Source of the DNA: Paenibacillus polymyxa
Lineage (GTDB): Bacteria; Bacillota; Bacilli; Paenibacillales; Paenibacillaceae
Length of the DNA stretch: 64,000 nt
Direction of reading: 5' to 3'
Assembly (NCBI RefSeq): GCF_001719045.1
Contig: NZ_CP015423.1
Coordinates: 682,001 to 746,000 of the forward strand
Shown: piece after piece, positions 44,095-53,584 of the stretch
Position numbering within the stretch: the first letter of the stretch is position 1
Layout: each line of letters opens with the position of its first letter
Translations under genes and position numbers: made by a program
The notes under the pieces: generated by a model
Database searches by the model: none
The model's input: only the letters and a program-made list of their open reading frames with translations
Told to the model about the DNA's origin: nothing

Positions 44095-46038
44095 ATGAAA
44101 TTGAAAAAACGATTTGCCTCTTTGTTCCTGTTGGCATTGATGGCATTTATCCCGGTTCAGGCATATGCTTCTGGGTCCGTTCCAACCACTCCCTCTGGAA
44201 TTCCGATTTCCGAAATCGAAAACAGAACAGATCAAATTACGAAAAAATATATAGGAACAGCGATTCCTGGTGCTGCGGTTTCCATAGTAAAGGACGGAAA
44301 AATTGTTTTTTCAAAAGGTTACGGATACGCAAACATCGAGAAACAAACACCCATGAGTACGGAAACAACCTATATGGAGGCCGGTTCCGTATCGAAATTG
44401 TTCACCTGGACGGCAGTAATGCAACTGGTTGAGCAAGGAAAGCTGGATTTGAATACGGACATCCGCACATACTTGCCTGACGGCTTTCTCAAGCCTTCTT
44501 TTGATAAGCCTATTACCCTGAAATCACTGATGAGCCACACGGCAGGTTTTGAGGAGCGCCTGGAAAAACTTCTGGTTCATGATGCTGCTGATCTTAGGCC
44601 TCTCAAGGAGCATATCGCACCCGGAAATCAGCCTCAACAGATTTATGAGCCCGGAACAGTGATTGCTTATTCCAACTATGGGACCAACCTGGCCGGTTAT
44701 ATTATAGAACGTGTATCCGGAATGCCTTTTGAAACCTATATTCAGAAACATATATTTGAGCCTCTAGACATGAAACATTCTTACTTTACACAACGGTATG
44801 ATCTTATCCCAGAGGTTATCGAACATAAAGCAACAGGCTACTCCAAGAAGGATGGAAACTGGGTGGCAAAGCCGAATGTTTTCTTTAATGATGTGCCGGC
44901 TGGTGCGTTAAACATTACTTCGGAGGACATGGCTCATTTTATACTTGCTCATCTGAACATGGACCATTCCTTAAAATATTCGCTGTTCAACAAGAATGAA
45001 ACCTTGCGAGAAATGCATGAGGCTTCGTATACCCACTATCCCGAGCTTCCGGGGAATGCCCATGGCTTTTGGGAACGGTTCGCGGGGGATTATCGTGTTA
45101 TCGAGCACGGTGGAAATACAGATTCATTCTCCTCTCTGGTCTCTATCGTGCCGGATCAAAACTTTGGGATCAGTATTCTAACTAATGTGGAAAATGAAAT
45201 GTCCGGGGCGAGAAGCGAACTCATTGACCTGTTTGTCGGAGGTTCCGACGCTACTCCGCAAGCGGACAGCACGTTGAAGCATAGCGGGGATGTGGCGGGA
45301 AAATACCGTTCTGCTCGCGCAGTATCATCTGGTATATTGAAGCTTATACCCGTATTATCCAATGCGGAAGAAGTGGTCACAGCCAACGGCAATGGCGGAA
45401 TCACTCTGAGTATTCCATCCATGAATATTAATGTTGATTATGTAGAAACCAAACCCTATTTTTTTGAACGTGTGACTCCCGAGAGCACTCCTTATGATCA
45501 TGCGGGCCTAAATATCAGCCGTCTTTTTTTCTTAACCAATGCTGATGGTAAAGTGACGCAGTTGTCATATGGAGTGATCGATGACCAATTGCCGATATCC
45601 TTCCTGCAAACATCCATTTTCAGTTATATTCTGGTCGGGGGATGTGGTATTTGGTTTGCGCTTGGGTCTATTTTCGGTATTATTGGATGGCTGCGGAAGC
45701 TCAAGGACGCAAGAAAGCAGAAGAGTACTTCGCAGCTTCCCTTGCCTGACAGTGTAACCGTAATCCCCTTGCTGGGTCTGCTTGTGATCGTCAATCTCAT
45801 TGCTTCAAGCATCCAATTGATAGGCGACCCCTATCAGCCTATGTCCAATTTCAATTTGAATATTATCTTTTTCTGGGTACTGGGGCTTGCCTTTGTATCG
45901 GCCGCCTATCTTGCTGTAAGAAGATGCAGTGTTACCCAAACTACATTGTTAAGAAAGGCATACACCGCGACGCTGATTCTTTCGTTTCTAGCTATTTCGA
46001 TTTTCCTGTATTCCTATAATTTCTACTTTTTGGTATAG
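44095..46038 (+). CDS. Serine hydrolase, class C beta-lactamase/PBP4-like, membrane-anchored
   Basis: 647 residues: signal peptide (M-K-L-K-K-R-F then cleavage after V-Q-A-Y-A), a beta-lactamase-fold domain with the S-x-x-K motif in EAGSVSKLFTW, Y-x-N in IAYSNYGTNLAG, and H-G-G in VIEHGGNTD. After a beta-rich linker come four hydrophobic C-terminal segments (from about residue 500). Such proteins act on D-amino-acid peptides or esters; they are not usually resistance beta-lactamases. A good AAGGAG site precedes the ATG. The 255 bases between this gene and the GH115-like gene hold no other feature I can support. Confidence 0.85.
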   Translation: MKLKKRFASLFLLALMAFIPVQAYASGSVPTTPSGIPISEIENRTDQITKKYIGTAIPGAAVSIVKDGKIVFSKGYGYANIEKQTPMSTETTYMEAGSVSKLFTWTAVMQLVEQGKLDLNTDIRTYLPDGFLKPSFDKPITLKSLMSHTAGFEERLEKLLVHDAADLRPLKEHIAPGNQPQQIYEPGTVIAYSNYGTNLAGYIIERVSGMPFETYIQKHIFEPLDMKHSYFTQRYDLIPEVIEHKATGYSKKDGNWVAKPNVFFNDVPAGALNITSEDMAHFILAHLNMDHSLKYSLFNKNETLREMHEASYTHYPELPGNAHGFWERFAGDYRVIEHGGNTDSFSSLVSIVPDQNFGISILTNVENEMSGARSELIDLFVGGSDATPQADSTLKHSGDVAGKYRSARAVSSGILKLIPVLSNAEEVVTANGNGGITLSIPSMNINVDYVETKPYFFERVTPESTPYDHAGLNISRLFFLTNADGKVTQLSYGVIDDQLPISFLQTSIFSYILVGGCGIWFALGSIFGIIGWLRKLKDARKQKSTSQLPLPDSVTVIPLLGLLVIVNLIASSIQLIGDPYQPMSNFNLNIIFFWVLGLAFVSAAYLAVRRCSVTQTTLLRKAYTATLILSFLAISIFLYSYNFYFLV

Positions 46039-46174
46039 CTCCACTCGATAAGCCTGCATACCTTCCAGTGTACCGATAAAGATTGTCATCGTGAACAACC
46101 CTAATCTGAGCTAAATAAAAAAACTCTCCTCTGCATTGGTCAAGACCCCATTTTATAGACACTGAAAAAAGACC

Positions 46175-47060
46175 CTAGGCTATAAGCTGCTTCCGATACT
46201 CTTTCGGAGGCAGCTTATTTAACTTTCGTTGTGGTCGACACTGGTTGTAAAATTGGATATATTCTTTTATTCTCCTTTGTGCCTCGTCCATATTTCGGAT
46301 ATCATATGGGTAGAGCCCTTCCGTTTTGAGATGCGAGAAGAAGCTCTCCATCGAGGCATTATCATAACAATTGCCTCGGCGAGACATGCTGATTCGGGTA
46401 GCCAACCTTTGGCAGCATGTCGTGGTACGCATGGGACGTGTACTGGAATCCCTGGTCGCTGTGAACGATGAGGCCAGTCACGTCTTTTTGCTGTTTCCAG
46501 GCTTGTCGAAACGTCTGTAAAACCAGTTCGTTATCATTTCTATGGCTCATCTGGTACGCGATAATTTCGTTATTGAACAAGTCTTTAATCGCAGACAGAT
46601 ATAGCCAGCAATCCCCCACACGATATTGCGTGATATCTGTGACCCATTTTTGGTTAGGTTTGGCCGCCTTGAAATCCTGTTTTAGCAGATTTTTCGCCAC
46701 ACGACCTTCTGTAGAAGAAGCATAGTTACAGCGATGCTTCCGGCGAATTTGTGAGCGGATCCCCAAGACCTGCATGAGCCGGAGTACCTTTTTATGGTTC
46801 ATCCAGACTCCATGATCGTGCTGCAAAAATAGTTGAATTTGGCGATAGCCGTAGACTCCGTTATACTGCTCATACACTTTCTTCACAAGAGCTTTCGCGT
46901 CCTGATCCCGATCAGTTCCTCTCCGTTTTAAGAAGGCGTAATATCCACTTCTGGAGACTTTGAAAAGCGTACACAGTTTGCTAATAGGGTAGTCTTTCGC
47001 AGCTTTCTCAATGGTTACGTATTTGTGTGCTTCATCTCCTGTATCCAGATTTCCAAACAC
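46175..47060 (-). pseudogene. IS3-family transposase OrfB, frameshifted (element 2)
   Basis: The frame entered by -1 slippage at A6G (47066-47060) runs from the residues FGNLDTGDEAHKY through the HTH-21 region and integrase core, with Asp in WVTDITQY and Asp in IVHSDQGFQYTS, but shifts near 46393 where one extra base (in GAATC) moves it out of frame. The third catalytic residue Glu (NASMESFFSHLKTE) lies in the frame 46432-46175. The element is probably inactive unless complemented. Confidence 0.8.
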
Positions 47061-47329
47061 TTTTTTAGCATGTCGTTTTCTCGTTTTAGCTTCTGTATAT
47101 ACCTATCCTGGTCGATATACTCCTTACGCCGTCCTCGCTGGTCCATCAGTCCGAATTCACCGAGCTGCTTGTATTTGCGCATCCATTCTTTTAATCGATG
47201 TCGATCTGCGATCCCAAACTTCTCCATGAGCCTACGATATGTCCAACCTTCTTTGGTATGGAGCCGTATGGCCTCTACCTTGGTTTCAAACGTATATTCG
47301 TTAAACTTTGTTCCTTTTTTCGCTGGCAT
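47015..47329 (-). CDS. IS3-family transposase OrfA (element 2)
   Basis: 104 residues with the OrfA HTH (FETKVEAIRLHTKEGWTYRR, then L-K-E-W-M-R-K-Y) and zipper helix. Its end overlaps orfB by 46 bases and contains the slippery heptamer AAAAAAG, the usual -1 frameshift site of IS3 elements. Confidence 0.82.
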   Translation of the reverse strand: MPAKKGTKFNEYTFETKVEAIRLHTKEGWTYRRLMEKFGIADRHRLKEWMRKYKQLGEFGLMDQRGRRKEYIDQDRYIQKLKRENDMLKKCLEIWIQEMKHTNT

Positions 47330-47493
47330 AAAAAATGCACCCCCTAGATATCATCGGATAAACCAGGGGTTTATTCCAATGTCCATTCTAAGGGGTGCAC
47401 TTCACATCTAGCAGGGAGAGTTTTTAACACACTCAATGAGATTTAAATACGTGCCGGATTGAGCCTTTGCTTTCAGTATGTTGTTGAATCTGT

Positions 47494-49263
47494 TTATTCT
47501 ATTTCTGGCTGAGTATTTACTAGTTTTATATGAACATCTCTCAATTGTTTTTCAGTAACCTCCGAAGGTGCTCCCATTAATATATCCTGCGCTTTGCTAT
47601 TCATTGGAAAAGCAATAACCTCGCGGATATTCGATTCATTTGCAATGATCATAACAATCCTATCAATTCCAGGTGCTATACCTGCATGAGGCGGCGGCCC
47701 AAATTGAAAAGCATTAAAGAGTGCAGGAAATTTACTCTTGATGTCTCCATATGTATAACCTGCAATCTCAAAGGCTTTTACCATAATCTCCGTATCATGA
47801 TTCCGGACAGCACCCGAGGACAGTTCAATCCCATTACATACAATATCATATTGGTACGCAAGGATATCAAGAGGATTCATATTCAGTAGCGCATCCATAC
47901 CACCTTGTGGCATCGAAAAAGGATTATGGCTAAATCCAATTTTATGAGTATCAGGATCCAATTCAAACATAGGAAAATCAACTATCCAGCAAAATTTATA
48001 TATATCCTTTTCCAGCAAATCCAGTCTTTTTCCTAATTGATTTCTGACAGCACCGGCTATTTTTTCTACATTTTTAAGTTGGTCAGCAGCAAAAAACAGA
48101 GCATATCCTGAACTAGCTTGCGTAACATGTATTATTTGGTTTTTCACCTCTTCAGAGATGAATTTTGCAATAGAGCCACTAAGAGACATATCATCATTGA
48201 ACTTAATCCATGAGAGGCCTTTCGCTCCAGCCTCAACAGCAAAGTTTACTATATCGTCATAAAAGCTTCTTGGCTGTGCTCCACAACCAGGAACAGCAAT
48301 AACTCTTATCGTTTTATTTTCAAATACTTTAAAATCAGTCTCTGTAAACAGCTCTGTAACATCATGGATAATTAATGGATTCCTTAAATCAGGTTTATCG
48401 CTCCCGTATTTGAGCATGGCTTCTTGATATGGAATCCTGCTAAAAGGCTTTGAGATTTTAAAATTTGTAAATTCGGAGAAAACTTCATATAGCATATTTT
48501 CAACTACATTAAAGACATCTTCCTGTGTTGCGAAAGCCATTTCCAAATCCAGCTGATAAAACTCGCCTGGTGATCTGTCTGCCCTTGCATCCTCATCTCT
48601 AAAGCAAGGAGCAATTTGAAAATATTTATCAAAGCCCGAAACCATTAATAATTGTTTAAATTGTTGAGGTGCTTGAGGCAAGGCATAAAATTTACCTGGA
48701 TGCACTCTACTAGGAACTAAATAGTCTCTGGCGCCTTCTGGAGATGAACTTGTCAGGATAGGTGTCTGAATCTCTAAAAAATTCAAATCGATCATCTTTC
48801 TTCTGATACTTTGAATTACTTTAGAACGAAGTATAATATTATTGTGTAGTTTTTCATTCCGCAGATCCAAGAAACGATACTTTAATCTTAAATCCTCCCG
48901 AGCTTCATTTGCTAAAGTTACTTCAAAAGGTAATGGATTCACTACCTTCCCTAAAACTTTTATCTCATTGGCAGCTAACTCAATATGCCCGGTTTTCATA
49001 GTGGGACTAATCGTATTTTCAGATCTGTTACATACAGTACCTGTAACAGAAATAGTTGACTCTCTGGTGATCTTTGATACAAAATCTTTCAATTCGTTAT
49101 TATCAGAAACAACAATCTGCGTTACTCCATAATGATCCCTAAGGTCAATAAAAATAACCCCGCCATGGTCACGCATATTTTTTATCCATCCTGCAATTCT
49201 CACTACTTCGCCGACATGTTTTTGATCCAGTTCTCCACAGTTATGAGTCCTATAACTATGCAT
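47494..49263 (-). CDS. aspS: Aspartyl-tRNA synthetase, second copy type, last gene of the PKS operon
   Basis: A 589-residue full-length class II synthetase charging tRNA-Asp with aspartate. N-terminal OB anticodon-binding domain (R-I-A-G-W-I-K-N-M-R-D-H-G-G), class II motif 2 (FRDEDARADR), the bacterial GAD insertion, and motif 3 (GIAPGIDRIVMI). The stretch FSHNPFSMPQGGMDALLNMN with NGIELSSGAVRNHD is, from memory, of the alphaproteobacterial type, not the B. subtilis type (HHPFTMP, ELGGGSIR). It follows the AT-ER gene with only 65 bases and no terminator, and hisS, its usual Bacillus neighbour, is absent. No T-box leader is present. ATG at 49263 follows GTGAGG. It looks more AT-rich than its surroundings. 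A self-resistance role is inferred. Confidence 0.92.
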   Translation of the reverse strand: MHSYRTHNCGELDQKHVGEVVRIAGWIKNMRDHGGVIFIDLRDHYGVTQIVVSDNNELKDFVSKITRESTISVTGTVCNRSENTISPTMKTGHIELAANEIKVLGKVVNPLPFEVTLANEAREDLRLKYRFLDLRNEKLHNNIILRSKVIQSIRRKMIDLNFLEIQTPILTSSSPEGARDYLVPSRVHPGKFYALPQAPQQFKQLLMVSGFDKYFQIAPCFRDEDARADRSPGEFYQLDLEMAFATQEDVFNVVENMLYEVFSEFTNFKISKPFSRIPYQEAMLKYGSDKPDLRNPLIIHDVTELFTETDFKVFENKTIRVIAVPGCGAQPRSFYDDIVNFAVEAGAKGLSWIKFNDDMSLSGSIAKFISEEVKNQIIHVTQASSGYALFFAADQLKNVEKIAGAVRNQLGKRLDLLEKDIYKFCWIVDFPMFELDPDTHKIGFSHNPFSMPQGGMDALLNMNPLDILAYQYDIVCNGIELSSGAVRNHDTEIMVKAFEIAGYTYGDIKSKFPALFNAFQFGPPPHAGIAPGIDRIVMIIANESNIREVIAFPMNSKAQDILMGAPSEVTEKQLRDVHIKLVNTQPEIE

Positions 49264-49328
49264 GAAAAACCTCACTTTCTTTTATCCCTTATTATCTTAA
49301 TAATTTCTATTTTTCTCCACACTTATAC

Positions 49329-51602
49329 TCACATTATCGTTAAAGCTTTATACCTTTCATTCAGGTATTCCGCAGTTTCAACCATTATTTTTTGTCCTAT
49401 TTCATCAACATGCCTGTTCTTCCAATTCTCAAAGACTGTTCCCTTGACCCATTGGTTAAAAGCGCCAAGGGCTGGTCCGCAGTGTACTTGATAATCAACC
49501 TTACTGTGTTTGTCTCCATTCATTGCAAGTCGTGTAGAATAAGTAAAGTACCATCTAAATATCAACGCCATCTTACGTTTAGGAATCCTTTCAGCTTTTT
49601 CAATGATCTCAGCCGGGTAATAAGCTTTAATATCTTCATATACTTGTTCAATACTCTTCTTAAAATACTTTTCTTCAATATATTTTTTGGTTCCGCTATC
49701 AATTTCATCTATGGAGTTATAATTACGGTAAAGATCATATAATTTATTCGCCCTGGCCGGGAAAAAAACTCCTTTTTTCATAACCTGAATTTTCGCTCCT
49801 ATTTCAAACATATCCCCTGCGGGAGCGTAGTCTGTATCCTGTATATTTAACTGCTGGAGCAAATCTTTTACATCATCACTTGTCCCTGCTTCAACCGTAC
49901 ATTGGTTGATTGATCCTGTCATGATAAAATCCGCACCCAGTATAAACGCTGCCGCAGCTGCTTGTGGAGTCCCTATCCCCCCGGCTGCCCCTACCCTTAT
50001 ACTTTTATTGTATTTATACTTAAGTAACGCTTCATCCCTCATTTTAAGCATTAACGGAACCAGTACATATGCAACCGCATGATCCGTATGCCCGCCTGAA
50101 TCAGCCTCGACGCACAGATCGTCTACCATAGGAATTTCCATCGCCATCCGGGCCTCATCCCGGCTTATCCTATTTTCCTCTAGCAGTTTATTTACGATAT
50201 TCTGAGGCGAAGGACTCAAGAATGCCTCCACAACCTCGGGTCTTGATACTTTCGCTATAATCCTGTTCTGCGGTGTTACGATCCCCTTTTCATCTCGTTT
50301 TAAACCTTTCAATCTGTACCTTACCAAAGAAGGCGTTATACTCATAAACGCAGAGGCTTCAATAGTTCTAACACCGTATTTTATGTATAAATCAACGATG
50401 TTATTTTCTATTTCCAGGTGATCGGGAACATGAATAAGATTCATTCCATAGGCTTCGCCTTGGTTCAATTCTTTCTGAATATACTTTATAGCTTCTTCAA
50501 GGGCCCCAATCTTGACTCCCCCTGCCCCAAAGAATCCCATCATTCCTGCCTTACCTGCCTTTACGACCATCTCTTTTGAAGATATTCCCTTATACATCGA
50601 ACCCATAAGATACGCGTATTTAAGTCCATAATATTGTTTGAATTCGCTATGACCAAGAGACTCTGCCGTAAATCGTTGGCCGGATATACTATTCTTCGAC
50701 TTTACTTCCTGTACCTGCTCGCTACGTTCTTCATCCTCCCTCACAATCAGCGGTTCTGCTTCTCGTTGTATTGCATTAACCAACCCTGTTATGACTTTTC
50801 CAGGTCCAACCTGGATGAATTGGGTTACATTTTTACCCATTAGATATCTTATACTTTCCGACCATTTGACCGGACTTACGATCTGGTTGATCAGCGTACT
50901 TCTTACATCTTGCTGCCTGTAGGGTCTGGCATAGATATTTGAAATGACTGGTATTTTTAATTTTGAGAATTCGAACTGTGACGCATAGGCCTCAAATCTC
51001 TGTCTGGCATCTTCCAAATACCTAGAGTGAAATGCTCCGCTTACATTTAAAATCACATAGTTTGTGGCTCCTGCATCCTCAAAAATTGGCTGCGCCCGTT
51101 CAATCATTTCCTTCGGTCCTGAGATGACAATCTGACTTGGCGAATTAAAATTGGCAACATCAATCTCCCTTAAATTATTTTTCTCGATAACTTCTCTAAA
51201 TACTTCCTCCTTCAAGCCTATGACCGCTGCCATACCACCACCGGTAGCCTTGACCATCAGCTCTCCTCTTTTTTTAACCAGCTTCAAGCCCGTTTCAAAG
51301 TCAAATGCCTCTGCGGCAAATAAGGCATTGTATTCACCCAGGCTATGTCCTGCAACATAATCGGGTTTTCTTCCAGTCTCTTTTAATGTATTAAGATAAC
51401 TCAAAGCGTTTACGACAAATAGCGCCGGTTGGGTAAAATCCGTTTGTCCTAGTTGATTGGCAGGATCTTCAAGACACAGTTTTTTAATAGAATAACCAAG
51501 AATAGCATCCGCTTTTGCAACCAATTCCTGAAATTCGTCAAATAGTTCTACTCCCATGCCTTTGGCTTGAGCCCCTTGTCCAGGGAACAGATATGCGATC
51601 AT
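49329..51602 (-). CDS. Trans-acting acyltransferase fused to PfaD-type enoyl reductase
   Basis: 757 residues, AT then ER, the layout of BaeE and similar trans-AT PKS proteins. The AT (residues ~1-290) starts MIAYLFPGQGAQ, has the active-site Ser in VAGHSLGEYNA and the malonyl-type G-A-F-H-S-R-Y, and loads malonyl onto the ACPs of the synthase. The ER (residues ~315-757) is an FMN TIM-barrel with G-F-F-G-A-G-G and AAGGIGTPQAAAAAFILGAD-type binding segments; it reduces enoyl intermediates in trans. ATG at 51602 has AAGGAGG at 8 bases. It lies 31 bases after the stand-alone AT gene stop. Confidence 0.92.
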   Translation of the reverse strand: MIAYLFPGQGAQAKGMGVELFDEFQELVAKADAILGYSIKKLCLEDPANQLGQTDFTQPALFVVNALSYLNTLKETGRKPDYVAGHSLGEYNALFAAEAFDFETGLKLVKKRGELMVKATGGGMAAVIGLKEEVFREVIEKNNLREIDVANFNSPSQIVISGPKEMIERAQPIFEDAGATNYVILNVSGAFHSRYLEDARQRFEAYASQFEFSKLKIPVISNIYARPYRQQDVRSTLINQIVSPVKWSESIRYLMGKNVTQFIQVGPGKVITGLVNAIQREAEPLIVREDEERSEQVQEVKSKNSISGQRFTAESLGHSEFKQYYGLKYAYLMGSMYKGISSKEMVVKAGKAGMMGFFGAGGVKIGALEEAIKYIQKELNQGEAYGMNLIHVPDHLEIENNIVDLYIKYGVRTIEASAFMSITPSLVRYRLKGLKRDEKGIVTPQNRIIAKVSRPEVVEAFLSPSPQNIVNKLLEENRISRDEARMAMEIPMVDDLCVEADSGGHTDHAVAYVLVPLMLKMRDEALLKYKYNKSIRVGAAGGIGTPQAAAAAFILGADFIMTGSINQCTVEAGTSDDVKDLLQQLNIQDTDYAPAGDMFEIGAKIQVMKKGVFFPARANKLYDLYRNYNSIDEIDSGTKKYIEEKYFKKSIEQVYEDIKAYYPAEIIEKAERIPKRKMALIFRWYFTYSTRLAMNGDKHSKVDYQVHCGPALGAFNQWVKGTVFENWKNRHVDEIGQKIMVETAEYLNERYKALTIM

Positions 51603-51633
51603 TTGTGTCCTCCTTTTTGCTAGTGAATGCATA

Positions 51634-52587
51634 TTAGTCGAATATTTCAAATAGACGATCCAAATTTTTCATATCGTTTTGAAAAGGCGAAAGAATAGAA
51701 CAAATACTTGCCATTTTCTTGCTACCAAAATTGTACTTCACAAAATTAGCAAGAGTGCCTGAGGGTCCAAGGTCAATATAGATAATCCCGTCCCCGTCTC
51801 CCAGACATTTTAAAGCGTTCCGAAAACGGATAGGTTTTCTAGCAACATCCCAAAGAAAACGGTTGTCAAGGGATGTTGCCTTGCCTCCGTACATAGATGA
51901 GACCAAATTTATGGTCGGATTCCTTAGAGTTTTAAGCTTTAAAAACGCTGTATATTCCAAGGCTATAGGGTCCATTAAGGAAGAGTGAAAAGCAAACTGG
52001 ACCGGCAGTCTTTGACAAATAATCTCATTAGCTATCAAGTAGCGTTCAATTTTTTCCAGTTCCTCACATCTGCCCGAAATGACAAAATGCGAGTCATAAT
52101 TGATTGATGCTAACTCTGAGTTGGCATTCAATACGGATATTTGGTCATACAGACTGAGGTCGCCAATTACGGCCAGCATGCCACCCTTTGGACAGTAGTT
52201 TTCTACCATTTGTGCTTGCTTGACAAGGCTTTGAAGAGTATCTTCATAACTCATACAGCCAGCCACAGCAACAGATGCAAACTCACCGAGGCTGGAACCC
52301 AAAACATAATCAGGATAAATCCCCTTTTCCAGTAATACCTGTGTGAGGGCATACTCCACCATGAAAATTGCAGGGTGAGTATATAAGAGGCTATCAAACA
52401 CGTCCCCCCTCCCACGGTTGTCGTCGTACAGCATTTTTAATACGGACCTGCCTGTAATATCCGTATGAATCTCATCCAGCTTGGTCATCCATTTCCGAAA
52501 AACTGAATTTAACCTATATAATTCTCTTCCCATGCCGTAGTATTGTGAGCCTTGGCCTGAAAACATAAAAATCACAGATCTGTCCAT
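51634..52587 (-). CDS. Stand-alone trans-acyltransferase or acyl hydrolase
   Basis: 317 residues of AT fold: M-F-S-G-Q-G-S-Q at the N-terminus, nucleophile Ser in VLGSSLGEFAS, and F-A-F-H-S-S-L-M. In most ATs the nucleophile motif is G-H-S-x-G; here His is Ser. Many trans-AT clusters carry a second AT-like protein (PedC type) that acts as a proofreading acyl hydrolase, removing stalled chains; this protein fits that role by position and divergence, but loading activity cannot be excluded. ATG at 52587 follows GGGAGG. Confidence 0.85.
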   Translation of the reverse strand: MDRSVIFMFSGQGSQYYGMGRELYRLNSVFRKWMTKLDEIHTDITGRSVLKMLYDDNRGRGDVFDSLLYTHPAIFMVEYALTQVLLEKGIYPDYVLGSSLGEFASVAVAGCMSYEDTLQSLVKQAQMVENYCPKGGMLAVIGDLSLYDQISVLNANSELASINYDSHFVISGRCEELEKIERYLIANEIICQRLPVQFAFHSSLMDPIALEYTAFLKLKTLRNPTINLVSSMYGGKATSLDNRFLWDVARKPIRFRNALKCLGDGDGIIYIDLGPSGTLANFVKYNFGSKKMASICSILSPFQNDMKNLDRLFEIFD

Positions 52588-52648
52588 TCTAACCTCCCAC
52601 AACATACTCATTAATAAAATCCTAATAAAACCATTTAAAATAAATATT

Positions 52649-53524
52649 TCACAGTAAATTGCGAACTAATTGCATTTGGGAAGGTGTAGGATTGCTTTCG
52701 TTAAGAACATTCTCCATATGTTGTCTTATTGCAGGTTTGAATTTCGGCTCTGTTATGATATATAGCTGCCCTTTTTTGATTCCCTCAAACATCTGATTTG
52801 CTACATCCTCTGGAAGTATTCCATTCTGGACAGCCTTACGGGCCAATTGATTAATGACTTGTCTTTCCGGGGGAAGATTTCCTAGTCCGGTCTGCTTACT
52901 CAGCTCCGTCGGTCGGTTCCGTTCCGCATCCATAATTTGGGTACGTACGAACCCAGGGCAGACAACTGAAACTCCTACATTGGAACCTATCAATCTGAGT
53001 TCTTGGTGTAGCGTTTCAGACAAGCTTAAAACGGCATGTTTTGACGCGCTATATATTCCATTACCGGGGCCGGACAATAGTCCGGCGATGGATGCTGTAT
53101 TCACAATATGACATGCGGTTTTCTGTTTCAGCATAATAGGAACAAAAACTTCAGTTGCAAAGAGAATCCCCCATATGTTTACGTTTATTACCCACTGCCA
53201 ATCTGCCACCGTATTTTCCCACAATAAGCAGCCCGTGCCGGCGTCCACCCCTGCATTGTTGAACAAAAGATGCACAGCTCCAAATGTCTGAACCGTTTTT
53301 TGCGCTAATGCACGTATATCAGCTTCTTTGGAAATATCCGTCACAACGGATAACGTTTCTGCGCCCATGTCTTTCAATTGTTTTTCGGCCCTTAGAAGGG
53401 CCTCCTCCTCAATGTCCGCGAGGACGACCTTCATGCCCTCATTTACACATCGGTCCGCAATAGCGCGGCCAATCCCACTGGCAGCTCCTGTAACTACGGC
53501 TATCTTATCTTTAAATTCCCTCAT
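52649..53524 (-). CDS. Short-chain dehydrogenase/reductase
   Basis: 291 residues, classical SDR: Rossmann motif VVTGAASGIGRA, N-N-A-G-V-D, catalytic Ser in NTASIAG, and Y-x-x-x-K in YSASKHAV. It sits between the large PKS gene and the AT gene (60 and 61 bases), so it is a cluster tailoring enzyme, probably acting on a ketone or hydroxyl of the polyketide. Confidence 0.88.
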   Translation of the reverse strand: MREFKDKIAVVTGAASGIGRAIADRCVNEGMKVVLADIEEEALLRAEKQLKDMGAETLSVVTDISKEADIRALAQKTVQTFGAVHLLFNNAGVDAGTGCLLWENTVADWQWVINVNIWGILFATEVFVPIMLKQKTACHIVNTASIAGLLSGPGNGIYSASKHAVLSLSETLHQELRLIGSNVGVSVVCPGFVRTQIMDAERNRPTELSKQTGLGNLPPERQVINQLARKAVQNGILPEDVANQMFEGIKKGQLYIITEPKFKPAIRQHMENVLNESNPTPSQMQLVRNLL

Positions 53525-53584
53525 GATTTACCTCCAGAATAATTTGTAATTTCTATCTGATAGTGATCGGTTTCCTGTTTATGT

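Larger units (their letters stand above)
46142..47399 (-). mobile_element. IS3-family insertion sequence, decayed (element 2)
   Basis: Different from element 1. Imperfect inverted ends: inward from the left ACCCCATTTTATAGACA, inward from the right ACCCCTTAGAATGGACA, both continuing to TG-x-A-x-x-A-A-x-x-C-C-C. It contains orfA and orfB on the minus strand. No clear target duplication; ends are uncertain by a few bases. Confidence 0.82.
46117..47425. terminator. Second rho-independent terminator split by an IS element
   Basis: AAAAACTCTCC-T-CTGC (46119-46134) on the left and GCAG-GGAGAG-TTTTT (47411-47425) on the right are complementary with one bulged T. Together they would form a bidirectional terminator shared by the serine hydrolase gene and the aspS-ended PKS operon. 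Confidence 0.65.

Noticed and set aside
49264..49328. T-box or independent promoter for aspS
   Set aside because: The 65-base gap is too short for a T-box and shows no GGUGG-type motif or good -35/-10 pair; co-transcription with the PKS operon is more likely.
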